From contig NZ_JAGGMQ010000001.1 in the NCBI RefSeq assembly GCF_017875465.1, positions 372,001-436,000 on the forward strand: 64,000 bases of DNA, given 5' to 3'. Made by a program: the position numbers and the translations under genes. This stretch comes from Winslowiella toletana (GTDB lineage Bacteria; Pseudomonadota; Gammaproteobacteria; Enterobacterales; Enterobacteriaceae). Shown one piece after another: positions 26,207-34,855 of the stretch (position 1 is the first letter of the stretch; every line of letters begins with the position of its first letter). The notes under the pieces are model-generated. The model was not told where the DNA came from and searched no databases. It saw only the letters and a list, made by a program, of their open reading frames with translations.

Positions 26207-26893
26207 TTAACTGACTGCGCGGCCGGTTTCACGCTCAAAAATGGCGGCCATCTTATCCCATGCCAGCGTAATATCTTCATCCAGATTAAATAATCCGGAT
26301 GTGCCGACAATAAATACATCCACCCCGGAATCAGCGACCTGATTAAAGGTTTTCTCATTACAGGAACCATCAATCTCGGTCAGATAGTGCAGACCATGCT
26401 CGTCACGATACCTCACCAGCTCGGCAATTTTATTCAGTGTTTCCGGAATAAATCGCTGCCCGGCAAAACCGGGATCCACCGACATAATGGTAATTTTATC
26501 CAGCAGGTGAATATACTCTTTAATCGATGCCACGGAGGTGGCCGGATTAAGCACTACACCCGCTTTTTTTCCGGCATCATGGATTTCATTAATCAGGCGG
26601 AAGATTTTATTATTCGCCGTCTCCGGATGGAAACTGATATAATCGGCGCCCGCTTCCAGGCACATCGGAATAATCTCTTCCGGATTTTCCACCATCAGAT
26701 GCACATCAATCGGAATGGTGCTGACCTTCTTTAGCTGCTCAATAAAGAACGGCGACAGCGTGATATTTTTAACATAGTGGCCATCCATAATATCCACATG
26801 ATAAAAACTTGCCCGGCTGTTTAATGCAGTAATTTGCTCACTGAATTTGGTCAGATCCATACACATCAGTGAGGGATTGAACATGGCGCTCAT
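26207..26893 (-). CDS. D-allulose-6-phosphate 3-epimerase-like protein (copy 2)
   Basis: A 228-residue RPE-family TIM barrel, clearly paralogous to the protein at 19430-20122 (shared NITLSPFFIEQ, YIHLLDKITIM, VGTSGLFNLD). Active-site marks HVDIMDGHYV, DVHLMVENP and EIDGSCNEKT are intact. It follows the PTS IIC gene by 45 bases on the same strand and is the last gene of the PTS operon. It would act on the 6-phosphate formed during PTS uptake. AAGGAAT precedes the ATG. Confidence 0.87.
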   Translation of the reverse strand: MSAMFNPSLMCMDLTKFSEQITALNSRASFYHVDIMDGHYVKNITLSPFFIEQLKKVSTIPIDVHLMVENPEEIIPMCLEAGADYISFHPETANNKIFRLINEIHDAGKKAGVVLNPATSVASIKEYIHLLDKITIMSVDPGFAGQRFIPETLNKIAELVRYRDEHGLHYLTEIDGSCNEKTFNQVADSGVDVFIVGTSGLFNLDEDITLAWDKMAAIFERETGRAVS

Positions 26894-26938
26894 GACAGAT
26901 TCCTTAGCTAATTAATTCAGACTTATCGTCAACAACGA

Positions 26939-28204
26939 TTAATTGAAGATCTTAATCATATTGCCCAACACAATACCCACCACACCAAAGTCAGCATCAC
27001 CAAAGGTGGTCGAGGCAAAACCAAGGTCGCCCATTAGCGGTAACAGAATAGCGGGCAGGAAGGAGATAATCAGTCCGTGGACAAAGGAGCCAATGACCGC
27101 ACCACGGCGTCCACCGGTCGCATTACCGTATACGCCAGCCGTCGCACCACAGAAGAAGTGTGGCACCAGCCCCGGCACAATCACGCTCAACCCCACCAGC
27201 GGCAGAATAAACATGCTTAACAGACCGGCGCCAAAGCTGCACAGGAAGCCGATAATCACCGCGTTTGGCGCAAACGGGAACACCGTCGGGCAGTCCAGCG
27301 CCGGTTTAGCGTCTTTCACTAATTTATCGGCAATCCCTTTAAACGCCGGTACGATTTCCGCGATAACCATACGTACACCGGCCAGAATGATATACACGCC
27401 ACCGGCAAAGGTAATCGCCTGAATCAGCGCAAACACCAGATAGTTCTGCCCGCCGCTGACCTGTGATTCGGTGTATTCCTTGCCGGAAACCAGCACTAAC
27501 ACCAGAAACAGAATGGTCATCGTCAGTGAAATCGCCACCGATGAATCACGCAGGAAGTTCAGCGACTTCGGAACATTCAGCTCTTCCGTCGATGAACTGC
27601 CTTTACCCACCAGCTTGCCGACTAACGCCGAGCAGAGATAACCGGTTGAGCCAAAGTGTCCCAGCGCCAGATCGTCGCTGCCGGTAATTTTACGCGTAAA
27701 CGGCTGCAGAATGGCTGGCGAAATCACCATCATCGCACCAAGGATCAACGAGCCAATCGCCACCAGCCAGAATCCGCTCACACCGCCGCTGGAGAGGATC
27801 ACCGCCAGCATCGCCGACATATACAGCGTGTGGTGCCCGGTAAGGAAGATATACTTCAGCGGCGTGATGCGGGCCAGCAGGATGTTGATCAGCATGCCGA
27901 ACACCATAATCATCGCGGTAGCGGCGCCATAATTCTTCTGCGCCAGCGCGGCCATCGCATCGGTGTTCGGCACCACACCCTGAATATTAAATGAGTGCTC
28001 AAACAGCTGACTGAAGGTCGTCAGGGTGGTCGCCACCAGCGCGGCGCCGGCAATCAGAATAAGAAAGCCCATAATGGTTTTAGTGGTGCCGGAAATCACC
28101 TCCGAGAAGGACTTTTTCTGCAGCAGTAAACCAATAAGCGAGAATAACCCCACCAGAATCGCTGGGGTACCCAACACGTCCTGCATGATAAAACTAAGCA
28201 TCAT
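26939..28204 (-). CDS. PTS permease IIC, ascorbate (UlaA/SgaT) type
   Basis: A 421-residue membrane permease of the ascorbate-type PTS superfamily. It has about eleven hydrophobic segments and family blocks such as GFLILIAGAALV, LTGHHTLYMSAML, LALGHFGSTGYL and PHFFCGATAGVYGNATGGRRGA. It carries a sugar into the cell with phosphorylation by IIA and IIB encoded just upstream (25- and 33-base gaps). The actual substrate is unknown; the epimerase downstream argues for a ketose rather than ascorbate. Confidence 0.88.
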   Translation of the reverse strand: MMLSFIMQDVLGTPAILVGLFSLIGLLLQKKSFSEVISGTTKTIMGFLILIAGAALVATTLTTFSQLFEHSFNIQGVVPNTDAMAALAQKNYGAATAMIMVFGMLINILLARITPLKYIFLTGHHTLYMSAMLAVILSSGGVSGFWLVAIGSLILGAMMVISPAILQPFTRKITGSDDLALGHFGSTGYLCSALVGKLVGKGSSSTEELNVPKSLNFLRDSSVAISLTMTILFLVLVLVSGKEYTESQVSGGQNYLVFALIQAITFAGGVYIILAGVRMVIAEIVPAFKGIADKLVKDAKPALDCPTVFPFAPNAVIIGFLCSFGAGLLSMFILPLVGLSVIVPGLVPHFFCGATAGVYGNATGGRRGAVIGSFVHGLIISFLPAILLPLMGDLGFASTTFGDADFGVVGIVLGNMIKIFN

Positions 28205-28229
28205 ATACTCCGGTATTTATCGAAAAAAC

Positions 28230-28496
28230 TCACAGATTCTCAGCGAGTATTTCTTTAATCTTATTATTATCGAGTAAGTTTTTCAGTCCAAATACCAGAC
28301 GGCTGCCATCATCCAGCTGCGAGATAATATCCTGGGCGCCAATAAAGATATCGGCCTTCTCAGATTTTGCCGAGGTCAGATCGGTATGGGAAACTTCCGC
28401 CTCTTTACCTAATTCCTTCACGATTTTTTTGACATTCATCTCCACAATAAAGCTGCTGCCGAGACCATTACCACAGACGATAAGAATTTTTTTCAC
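28230..28496 (-). CDS. PTS IIB component
   Basis: An 88-residue lactate/ascorbate-type IIB protein. The phospho-accepting cysteine is in KKILIVCGNGLGSSF (Cys8). The GTG at 28496 is chosen because GAGG lies 6 bases upstream and the protein then begins at the usual place; an ATG six codons earlier (28514) lacks such a site. Takes phosphate from the IIA protein. Confidence 0.86.
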   Translation of the reverse strand: MKKILIVCGNGLGSSFIVEMNVKKIVKELGKEAEVSHTDLTSAKSEKADIFIGAQDIISQLDDGSRLVFGLKNLLDNNKIKEILAENL

Positions 28497-28529
28497 AGGC
28501 ACCTCAGATAACATGGGTTGACAGGTAAA

Positions 28530-28973
28530 TTAATATTTCGCGATTAAGGCATCAATCGCTGACTGATTATCAGCGTTTAACAGCGCAGCCAGATCCTCTT
28601 CATTACTGAACAGTTCAGCCAGCTGGGAAATTAATGACAGGTGCTCTTCGCCGCTTAACGCACAGAGGAAAATAACCATATAGACCGGATCATTTTCATC
28701 AGCAGCGAAACTGACACCCTGTTTAATATGCAACAGTGACAGTGCGGTTTTATACGCGCCCTGCTCCGGCCGGGCGTGCGGCATTGCCAGCCCGGGAGCC
28801 AGAACATAATAAGGTCCGGTCTCATGATGCGAACGAATAATAGCGTCGATATAGGCTTCACTGATTGCGCCGTCGGCCAGTAAGGGTTCGGCGCTAAGCT
28901 TTATTGCCTCTTCCCAGTGGGTGACCTGATCAATGATTTTAATTCTTTCTGGTGTAAGCCAATTAGATAACAT
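28530..28973 (-). CDS. PTS IIA component
   Basis: A 147-residue IIA protein of the fructose/mannitol/ascorbate type. The phosphorylated histidine is His66 in GLAMPHARPE. First gene of the PTS-epimerase operon. Twin LacI-type operators lie 78-123 bases upstream, and a LacI-family gene is divergent. Confidence 0.86.
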   Translation of the reverse strand: MLSNWLTPERIKIIDQVTHWEEAIKLSAEPLLADGAISEAYIDAIIRSHHETGPYYVLAPGLAMPHARPEQGAYKTALSLLHIKQGVSFAADENDPVYMVIFLCALSGEEHLSLISQLAELFSNEEDLAALLNADNQSAIDALIAKY

Positions 28974-29050
28974 CGCTGGTCTTCCCTTTTTTGCTGATGC
29001 TGTGCATGTTGACGAATTCAGCCGCTAAGATCCGTGACAATCCTCACAAA

Positions 29051-29096
29051 GTTAGCGCTAACATCGTTTTTTGTTAAAATATTTGTTAGCGCTAAC
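29051..29096. promoter_or_regulatory. Twin LacI-family operators before the PTS operon
   Basis: Perfect palindrome GTTAGCGCTAAC occurs twice (29051-29062 and 29085-29096), centres 34 bp apart, close to three helical turns. The form is that of LacI/GntR/PurR-family half-sites around a central CG. They lie between the divergent PTS IIA gene and the LacI-family gene, which is the obvious ligand-responsive repressor for them. Confidence 0.8.
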
Positions 29097-29289
29097 ACTT
29101 TTAATGTTTAACAACTGTGAGTAAGATTGGGACGTTATATCCGCCAGGCTAATTACCCGCCGGTTAAAACCGTGGAATTGCTATTTAAATCATCAGCTTT
29201 GTAACGCTATTATCCGGGCGAAATCACCCTATGGTATGATATGGCGCATTTTGCAAAAATGACCAAATTGCGTAATTACGGGAGTGTAC

Positions 29290-30306
29290 ATGGAAAGTAA
29301 GCGGCGGCCTGGAACAGGCAAAAGCACGCTCGCAGATGTGGCCAAACTTGTCGGTGTCAGTGCGATGACCGTTTCCCGCGCCTTAAGAGCGCCGGAAAAA
29401 GTGTCAGATCAGCTGCGCGAGAAGATTCAGCAGGTCATCGCCGAGCTGGGCTACGTGCCCAATCTGGCGGCCAGCGCTCTGGCTTCCGCCTCCTCCCGCC
29501 TGATAACCTTAGTGGTTCCATCCCTGAAAACCCCGGGCTGCGCGACGATTTTTCACACCCTGCAGCAGGTATTACTGCCGGAAGGCTATAATATTTTACT
29601 CTCCGAAGCCGACCATTCGAACGCCAGCGGCAGCGATCTGATCGAGACGCTGCTGGCTTATAATCCGGCGGCGATTATGCAGTATAACTTCGATAACTCG
29701 CCTGGCGCGCAGAAAGTCCTGTCAAACGCCGGGATCCCGGTGGTGGAGATTGGCGGTCTGAATAAATCGCCGATCGGCATCAGTGTCGGCTGTGATTATG
29801 CGCTGGCGATCAAGATGCTGGTCACTGAGATGCAGCAGCAGGGCTACCGTAATATCGGCCTGCTCTGCTCCCATGATGAGCAAAATATCTTTCAGCAGAT
29901 GCTGAGCGGCTGGAATACCTCAATGCTGGCGGTTAACCGTTCGCCGCACCGGGTGGTCAGCACCCCGCTGCCGCCGACCTTTACCACCGGACACAGCCTG
30001 TTGCCGGAGATCCTGCTCACCTGGCCGGAGCTGGATCTGCTGATCTGCACCGCCGATGATGTGGCCTGCGGCGCGATTTTAGCCTGTCACAATATTGGCG
30101 TTGCGGTGCCGCAACAGCTGGCGATCGCCGGTATCGGCGGCAGCGAGTTATCGGCCATCTGCTCACCGGCATTAACCACTGTGGCGGTGGCGTATAAAGA
30201 GATGGCCAGTATCGCCGCCGAAAACTTATTGTCGCTGTTAAAAGGCAATGCGGTGGCCGATGTCAGCGCCACGCCTTCCCGCTTAATCAAACGCGCCAGC
30301 ACCTGA
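29290..30306 (+). CDS. LacI/GntR-type transcriptional repressor
   Basis: A 338-residue LacI-family regulator. The N-terminal helix-turn-helix and hinge read [20 protein letters not shown] and then [12 protein letters not shown], like GntR. A periplasmic-binding-protein-like effector domain follows. ATG 29290 is used because GGGAG lies 5 bases upstream; a GTG two codons earlier is less likely. It is divergent from the PTS operon and should bind the two GTTAGCGCTAAC sites. Confidence 0.9.
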   Translation: MESKRRPGTGKSTLADVAKLVGVSAMTVSRALRAPEKVSDQLREKIQQVIAELGYVPNLAASALASASSRLITLVVPSLKTPGCATIFHTLQQVLLPEGYNILLSEADHSNASGSDLIETLLAYNPAAIMQYNFDNSPGAQKVLSNAGIPVVEIGGLNKSPIGISVGCDYALAIKMLVTEMQQQGYRNIGLLCSHDEQNIFQQMLSGWNTSMLAVNRSPHRVVSTPLPPTFTTGHSLLPEILLTWPELDLLICTADDVACGAILACHNIGVAVPQQLAIAGIGGSELSAICSPALTTVAVAYKEMASIAAENLLSLLKGNAVADVSATPSRLIKRAST

Positions 30307-30368
30307 CCGTGACATTTTCGGCTCAGGCTTCTAAACTTGCGCTGTTTTCGTTTAAGGAGCCTGACAAT

Positions 30369-31022
30369 ATGAGCGCAACGCCGCGTACCCCGTTAACTCT
30401 GCCTGATGGCGCCGACAAACTGCTGCTGCACTCCTGCTGTGCGCCCTGTTCAGGTGAAGTGATGGAAGCGATTCAGGCTTCCGGCATTAATTACACTATT
30501 TTTTTCTACAACCCCAATATCCATCCGCAGAAAGAGTATCTGCTGCGCAAAGAGGAGAATATCCGCTTTGCTGAGCAACACGGCGTGCCTTTTGTTGATG
30601 CCGACTACGATACCGATAACTGGTTTGCACGTGCCAAAGGCATGGAATGGGAGCCGGAGCGCGGCGTGCGCTGCACGATGTGCTTTGATATGCGTTTCGA
30701 GCGCACCGCGCTGTACGCCTGGGAACACGGTTTTTCGGTGATCTCCAGCTCACTGGGTATTTCGCGCTGGAAAAACATGCAACAGATTAACGACTGCGGA
30801 CAACGCGCCGCCGCGCCCTACCCCGATATGGTTTACTGGGACTATAACTGGCGCAAGCAGGGTGGCTCCTCACGGATGATTGAGATCAGCAAACGCGAAC
30901 GCTTTTACCAGCAGGAGTATTGCGGCTGTGTCTACTCATTGCGCGACAGCAATCTGCATCGCAAATCACAGGGTCGCCCGCTGATTAAGCTGGGTGTGCT
31001 CTATTACGGTGATGAAGAGTAA
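30369..31022 (+). CDS. queH: Epoxyqueuosine reductase QueH
   Basis: A 217-residue iron-sulfur enzyme of the QueH (former DUF208) family that performs the last step of queuosine tRNA modification. It is the alternative to the cobalamin enzyme QueG. Cys motifs are visible: [11 protein letters not shown] (23-27), [14 protein letters not shown] and [21 protein letters not shown] and [12 protein letters not shown] are also typical. The ATG at 30369 follows AAGGAG by 9 bases. It lies 62 bases after the LacI-family gene; the link is probably only positional. Confidence 0.9.
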   Translation: MSATPRTPLTLPDGADKLLLHSCCAPCSGEVMEAIQASGINYTIFFYNPNIHPQKEYLLRKEENIRFAEQHGVPFVDADYDTDNWFARAKGMEWEPERGVRCTMCFDMRFERTALYAWEHGFSVISSSLGISRWKNMQQINDCGQRAAAPYPDMVYWDYNWRKQGGSSRMIEISKRERFYQQEYCGCVYSLRDSNLHRKSQGRPLIKLGVLYYGDEE

Positions 31023-31040
31023 ACACGACGGGAAAGATAA

Positions 31041-31063
31041 AGGCCACCGGGTGGTGGTGGCCT
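31041..31063. terminator. Hairpin after queH
   Basis: AGGCCACC/GGTGGCCT stem with a 7-base loop between convergent genes. No clear T run. Confidence 0.4.
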
Positions 31064-31083
31064 GAGAGATCACAGAATACGAC

Positions 31084-31350
31084 TTACTTTTTCTTCTTCT
31101 GCTTTTTCAGTAAAGCGCGAATCTGTTTTAATTCGCTGTTGCTCAACTGTACAGGCGTCTCTTCCACCGCTTCTTCGGCTTCCGCCGTATGCTGGCTGTC
31201 AACCGCCGGGTGCTCAATAACAAGCAGACTGGCTTGCAGCCGCTGGCTGACTTCCTGACTGACAGAAACTTGATTTTCCAGCGCCAGGTTTTTCAAAATC
31301 TCTTTCAACGCGGGATCGATTTTAATCGTTAAGCTAACGGTGCCGGTCAT
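31084..31350 (-). CDS. Ribbon-helix-helix-like small protein
   Basis: An 88-residue protein. The N-terminal 45 residues (VSLTIKIDPALKEILKNLAL, then VSVSQEVSQRL) look like an RHH/CopG DNA-binding motif. The middle is acidic (TAEAEEAVEETP) and the end is a lysine run (LLKKQKKKK). It may be a small DNA-binding regulator, or the antitoxin half of a pair whose toxin is not visible here. I do not recognise a named homologue. Confidence 0.6.
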   Translation of the reverse strand: MTGTVSLTIKIDPALKEILKNLALENQVSVSQEVSQRLQASLLVIEHPAVDSQHTAEAEEAVEETPVQLSNSELKQIRALLKKQKKKK

Positions 31351-31423
31351 ATCTGATTCTCCTGATGATATTCTTCAACACGGTAGCCTAAGCCGCTGTG
31401 GTTTAACACACTGTCACAAAAAT

Positions 31424-32137
31424 TTAATATTTCAGTCCATCCGGAGCGAAATCGCGTAACACCGACTGATCCAGCTCACAGAGTTCACCCTGCAACTCGG
31501 CGCATAATTTGGCGACAAAGGTCACCATGAAATGCGCGTTATGCTGCGCCAGCCGCTTGCCCTCTGCGGTTTGCATGGTATCGGGCAGCGTAAACAGTTT
31601 TTTCTGAAAATGGTCCAGCGTCCAGCGGCTGTCATCCAGTTCACGTTGTTTGCCCAGAGGATCGCTGCTGTCGAATAACGGACGTCCCAGCGCGCCCGAG
31701 GTGTAGAATACCCGCGCCAGTCCTATCGCCCCCAGTGATTCCAGCCGGTCTGCATCCTGCACAATTTTCGCTTCCAGCGTCTGTGGCGTGACGCCAGCGC
31801 TAAAGCTATGCGCATGAACCGCGTGGGCGACTGCATCAATCAGGCTCGCCGGGAAATCCGGAAATTCATCCTGCAAAATGCGCCGCGTTTCCACCGCCGC
31901 CTGACTGGAAGCAAGATGGCGATCGGGATGATTTTTCGGCAGGTTAACCACGTCATGAAAGTAGCAGGCGGCCAGCACCACCAGCGGATTGGCCTCGCCG
32001 TCACGCATAATGCGCTGTGCGGTCTGCCAGACACGTTTCATATGCGCAACATCATGCGCCTTATCATCCTGCGGCCAGCTCTGGTGCAGCCAGTGTTCAA
32101 ATCGTGATTGCCAGGTTTCGAGGGACATTGATGACAT
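31424..32137 (-). CDS. yedJ: HD-domain phosphohydrolase YedJ
   Basis: A 237-residue HD-superfamily metal-dependent phosphohydrolase. The metal motif is split as AHDVAHMKRV, ACYFHDVVNL (HD) and VQDADRLESLGAIGLARVF, as in E. coli YedJ. The substrate is unknown. ATG 32137 follows GGGAGAAG closely; the open frame to 32203 adds unrelated residues. In E. coli yedJ follows vsr-dcm; here the sugar block separates them. Confidence 0.9.
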   Translation of the reverse strand: MSSMSLETWQSRFEHWLHQSWPQDDKAHDVAHMKRVWQTAQRIMRDGEANPLVVLAACYFHDVVNLPKNHPDRHLASSQAAVETRRILQDEFPDFPASLIDAVAHAVHAHSFSAGVTPQTLEAKIVQDADRLESLGAIGLARVFYTSGALGRPLFDSSDPLGKQRELDDSRWTLDHFQKKLFTLPDTMQTAEGKRLAQHNAHFMVTFVAKLCAELQGELCELDQSVLRDFAPDGLKY

Positions 32138-32203
32138 AGACTTCTCCCTGTGTGCTTTTATGACCTTTACAGTCGTTATCACTGTGCTGCCGATCAAGCG
32201 CAC

Positions 32204-32816
32204 AGCCAGCTTATTCTGCTGCCGGTAATCCGTTTATAGTCGATGACTGATAACACTTTTATGACACGCAACGAACACCTTATGCAAGAGATGAAACTAC
32301 ACCCTTCAAAATGAGATCCTCATCAAGTTAAACCGCCGCAGACGGTTATCCACCCGCGCTGTCGCATAAATCAGTCGGTTCTCGCTCAGACTCATCTTCC
32401 GGAAAGGGAAAAAACATTAGAAAAGATTACGATGATATGAGATAAGTCTTAAATAGTACCGTTTGATATTATCTCTGGTAAATCGATTACACTTAAGTAA
32501 TGCGTAAACTCAAATAATCAGTCTTAAGTGATTCCCATACAGCAATTATTGCCATAATATTTCATTAAATCAGTAATCTATGCACCCGATCTTCAACCCG
32601 GCAGGTTGACAGTTCAGTGCCAGCTATTGTCGCAGTTAAGGGGTATCCTGGTTGTCGATAAAAAGATGCCTTTTCACTGCAGCATTTGATTAGCTGCTCT
32701 CATCATTGCTTGCTCAATGCCAGGATCTTTTGCAAAAGTGATGTTTAGAATGGTCTGGCTGCCGATAACTATAGTGATGACCGGGAATTTCAATAATAAG
32801 TACAATGAGGTAATTC
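32204..32816. other. Intergenic region without a gene
   Basis: About 610 bases between yedJ and the ASCH gene. AT-rich around 32400-32580, with scattered TTAAGT-like words but no convincing reading frame, RNA gene or terminator. Confidence 0.5.
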
Positions 32817-33479
32817 ATGAAAGAGCGGCCAATTCTTTTTTCTGACCAACGAGTTCGCGCTCTGTTAACAGGACAACAGACTCAGACACGCCGGATAATG
32901 AAATCGCTGGCATTCACGCCAGGCCAGGATAACCACGAAGGTTGCTACGGTTTTGACGTTATCAGCAACCAGATGCGCGGGCGTCATGTGATGGAGATGT
33001 CCGACCTCAGTTATCAATGTCCGTTTGGCCAGCCTGGCGACCGGTTGTGGGTACGCGAAACCTGGCGCGGACCGGTGGTGCCTAAAGAGCAGATGGCCGA
33101 TTACGCCAAATCGCCTGAGGCTTATCGCAGCACACGCTATTGCCAGTATCGCGCCGACAGCAGTGAGCTGGGATCATCGCTGGATGAAGATAACGAACAG
33201 TCCGGCTGGCAGACCGCCATTCATATGCCGCGCTGGGCCAGCCGGATTAACCTGCAGATCACCGGGGTGCGGGCGCAGAAAATCCAGGATATCAGCGACG
33301 ACGATATTATGGCGGAAGGGGTGCAAACTGACTCGCACTTTCTTAACAACTTCTTCACCCTGAAAAACGACTCAGTGGCGCCAAAAGAGGCCTATATGAA
33401 AGCCTGGGAAAAGCAGTATGGCGGCACCAGCTGGGAAGTGAATCCGTGGGTGTGGGTGATCGAATTTAGTCGCATCTGA
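32817..33479 (+). CDS. Phage-type ASCH-domain protein
   Basis: A 220-residue protein of the kind common in lambdoid prophages: KERPILFSDQRVRALLTGQQ, TQTRRIMK, GDRLWVRETW, MPRWASRINLQITGVRAQKI and DISDDDIMAEG in order form an ASCH-like (PUA-related) fold that may bind RNA or modified nucleotides. No other phage gene is adjacent, so it looks like a domesticated or relic gene. AATGAGG precedes the ATG. The function is not established. Confidence 0.7.
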   Translation: MKERPILFSDQRVRALLTGQQTQTRRIMKSLAFTPGQDNHEGCYGFDVISNQMRGRHVMEMSDLSYQCPFGQPGDRLWVRETWRGPVVPKEQMADYAKSPEAYRSTRYCQYRADSSELGSSLDEDNEQSGWQTAIHMPRWASRINLQITGVRAQKIQDISDDDIMAEGVQTDSHFLNNFFTLKNDSVAPKEAYMKAWEKQYGGTSWEVNPWVWVIEFSRI

Positions 33480-33723
33480 CACCACGCTGACGCCGGGATT
33501 ATCGTCGTTTTTTGTTCACATTGCGGCGTTAATCACAGACATTTATAGCAGTAAGTGGTTGAATAATCGCACTCAATTCCGCTTCCTCTCAGGATGGAAT
33601 GCTGCGATCCCTCGCCATGCTGACTAGTTATCTCTGCTGCTGATGGTGATAATTATTGCGGTCAGGCCCGGGCTGCGGCATGTTAGTAACAGCTGCAGGC
33701 GGGCAACCACAGTGAGCAGAATA

Positions 33724-34518
33724 ATGATTAAATGGCCGTGGAAAGCAAATACCGAAGAGTCCCTCTCATCACTCCCCTGGCAACGCGCGCTGGCGGTGCC
33801 GATCTTCGCCCCACTCTCTGCGGCGGACCAACAAGCGCTGCAAAAAATGGCCGCGCGTTTTCTGCAACAAAAACGCCTGGTGCCACTGCAAAACTTCGTA
33901 CCTGAACCGCTCAGCGTCGCCCGTATTGCCCTGCTGTTCTGCCTGCCGGTATTAAAGCTGGGGCTGGAGTGGCTGGATGGCTTTTATGAAGTGATGATCT
34001 ATCCTGGCCCGTTTGTGGTTGACGATGAGTGGCAGGATGATTTTGGCCTGGTGCACAGCGAACGTATGGTGCAATCCGGCCAGAGCTGGCAGCAGGGACC
34101 GATTGTGCTGAACTGGCTTGATATTCAGGACTCTTTCGACCTCTCCGGTTTTAACCTGATTGTGCATGAAGTGGCGCATAAACTGGACGCGCGCGGCAGC
34201 GGCCACGCCAATGGCATCCCGCCGATTGCGCTGCGCGATGTCTCCGCCTGGGAGCTGGATATCCGCCTGGCGATGGAAAACATTCAGGAAGAGATCGATC
34301 TGGTGGGCGAGAACGCTGCCACCATTGATGCTTATGCCGCCAGCGATCCGGCAGAGTGTTTTGCGGTGTTATCAGAGTACTTTTTCAGCGCGCCGGAATT
34401 ACTGCATGAACGTTTCCCGTCGCTTTATCTGCGCTTCTCGCGCTTTTATGGGCAGGATCCGTTAAAACGCGTCGAAAGCTGGCAGCAGCGGCGTGACAAT
34501 GACGCAGCTGTTCATTAA
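33724..34518 (+). CDS. mtfA: Mlc titration factor A, zinc peptidase MtfA
   Basis: A 264-residue zincin-type metallopeptidase with HEVAHKLD (HExxH) and a downstream glutamate region ([18 protein letters not shown]). Like E. coli MtfA (YeeI) it should bind the glucose repressor Mlc and adjust ptsG expression. ATG 33724 is chosen because the protein then begins like the family (MIKWPWK); the upstream frame to 33643 is unrelated. As in E. coli, it lies next to a tRNA-Asn gene. Confidence 0.9.
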   Translation: MIKWPWKANTEESLSSLPWQRALAVPIFAPLSAADQQALQKMAARFLQQKRLVPLQNFVPEPLSVARIALLFCLPVLKLGLEWLDGFYEVMIYPGPFVVDDEWQDDFGLVHSERMVQSGQSWQQGPIVLNWLDIQDSFDLSGFNLIVHEVAHKLDARGSGHANGIPPIALRDVSAWELDIRLAMENIQEEIDLVGENAATIDAYAASDPAECFAVLSEYFFSAPELLHERFPSLYLRFSRFYGQDPLKRVESWQQRRDNDAAVH

Positions 34519-34571
34519 GCGATCGCCTTGCTGAAAACGCAGCCAGTTGAAAGCTAAATGTTTTTTAGCTG

Positions 34572-34600
34572 TTGACAGTCTGACGGCCACTCGCTAATAT
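34572..34600 (+). promoter_or_regulatory. Promoter of tRNA-Asn
   Basis: Perfect TTGACA (34572-34577), a 17-base spacer, TAATAT (34595-34600) and a GC-rich stretch before the tRNA, typical of a stringently controlled tRNA promoter. Confidence 0.85.
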
Positions 34601-34618
34601 TCGCCCCGTTCCAACGAT

Positions 34619-34694
34619 TCCTCTGTAGTTCAGTCGGTAGAACGGCGGACTGTTAATCCGTATGTCACTGGTTCGAGTCCAGTCAGAGGAGCCA
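34619..34694 (+). tRNA. tRNA-Asn (anticodon GTT)
   Basis: Seventy-six bases from TCCTCTG to the encoded GCCA. Acceptor stem TCCTCTG/CAGAGGA, anticodon GTT at 34652-34654 in ACTGTTAATC, T arm GGTTCGAGTCC. It matches enterobacterial tRNA-Asn. The 3' half serves as the attachment site of the integrative element that follows. Confidence 0.97.
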
Positions 34695-34695
34695 A
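34679..34695 (+). other. Left attachment site (att) of the integrative element
   Basis: CCAGTCAGAGGAGCCAA, the 3' end of tRNA-Asn, is the known core used by HPI-type integrases in Yersinia, Escherichia and Klebsiella. The integrase gene starts 160 bases downstream. I found no second copy in the window, so the right end lies beyond base 64,000. Confidence 0.75.
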
Positions 34696-34855
34696 TTTCC
34701 TGTTTTTATGCATCCTTGCGAATTCCTTTCTGATATGGATTCAACAGGTTGGCGTGAAAAGTCTTCCCGGTGCATTTTGATTTTACCCTCTGCATCGGGA
34801 AAAATTGGTGGTCAAATCTGGGGTCAGGTTAGTTCGATAATGGAGTGACCCCCAT

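Noticed and set aside
25888..26373. A 161-codon minus-strand frame across the nucleoside hydrolase upstream region
   Set aside because: It overlaps the end of the epimerase gene in another frame, has no recognisable sequence and covers the CGGTCA repeats.
26939..28973. Ascorbate uptake system (ula)
   Set aside because: IIC and IIB are ascorbate-type by family, but the genes for ascorbate-6-P breakdown are missing and the operon ends with a hexulose-6-P-type epimerase under a LacI-family regulator.
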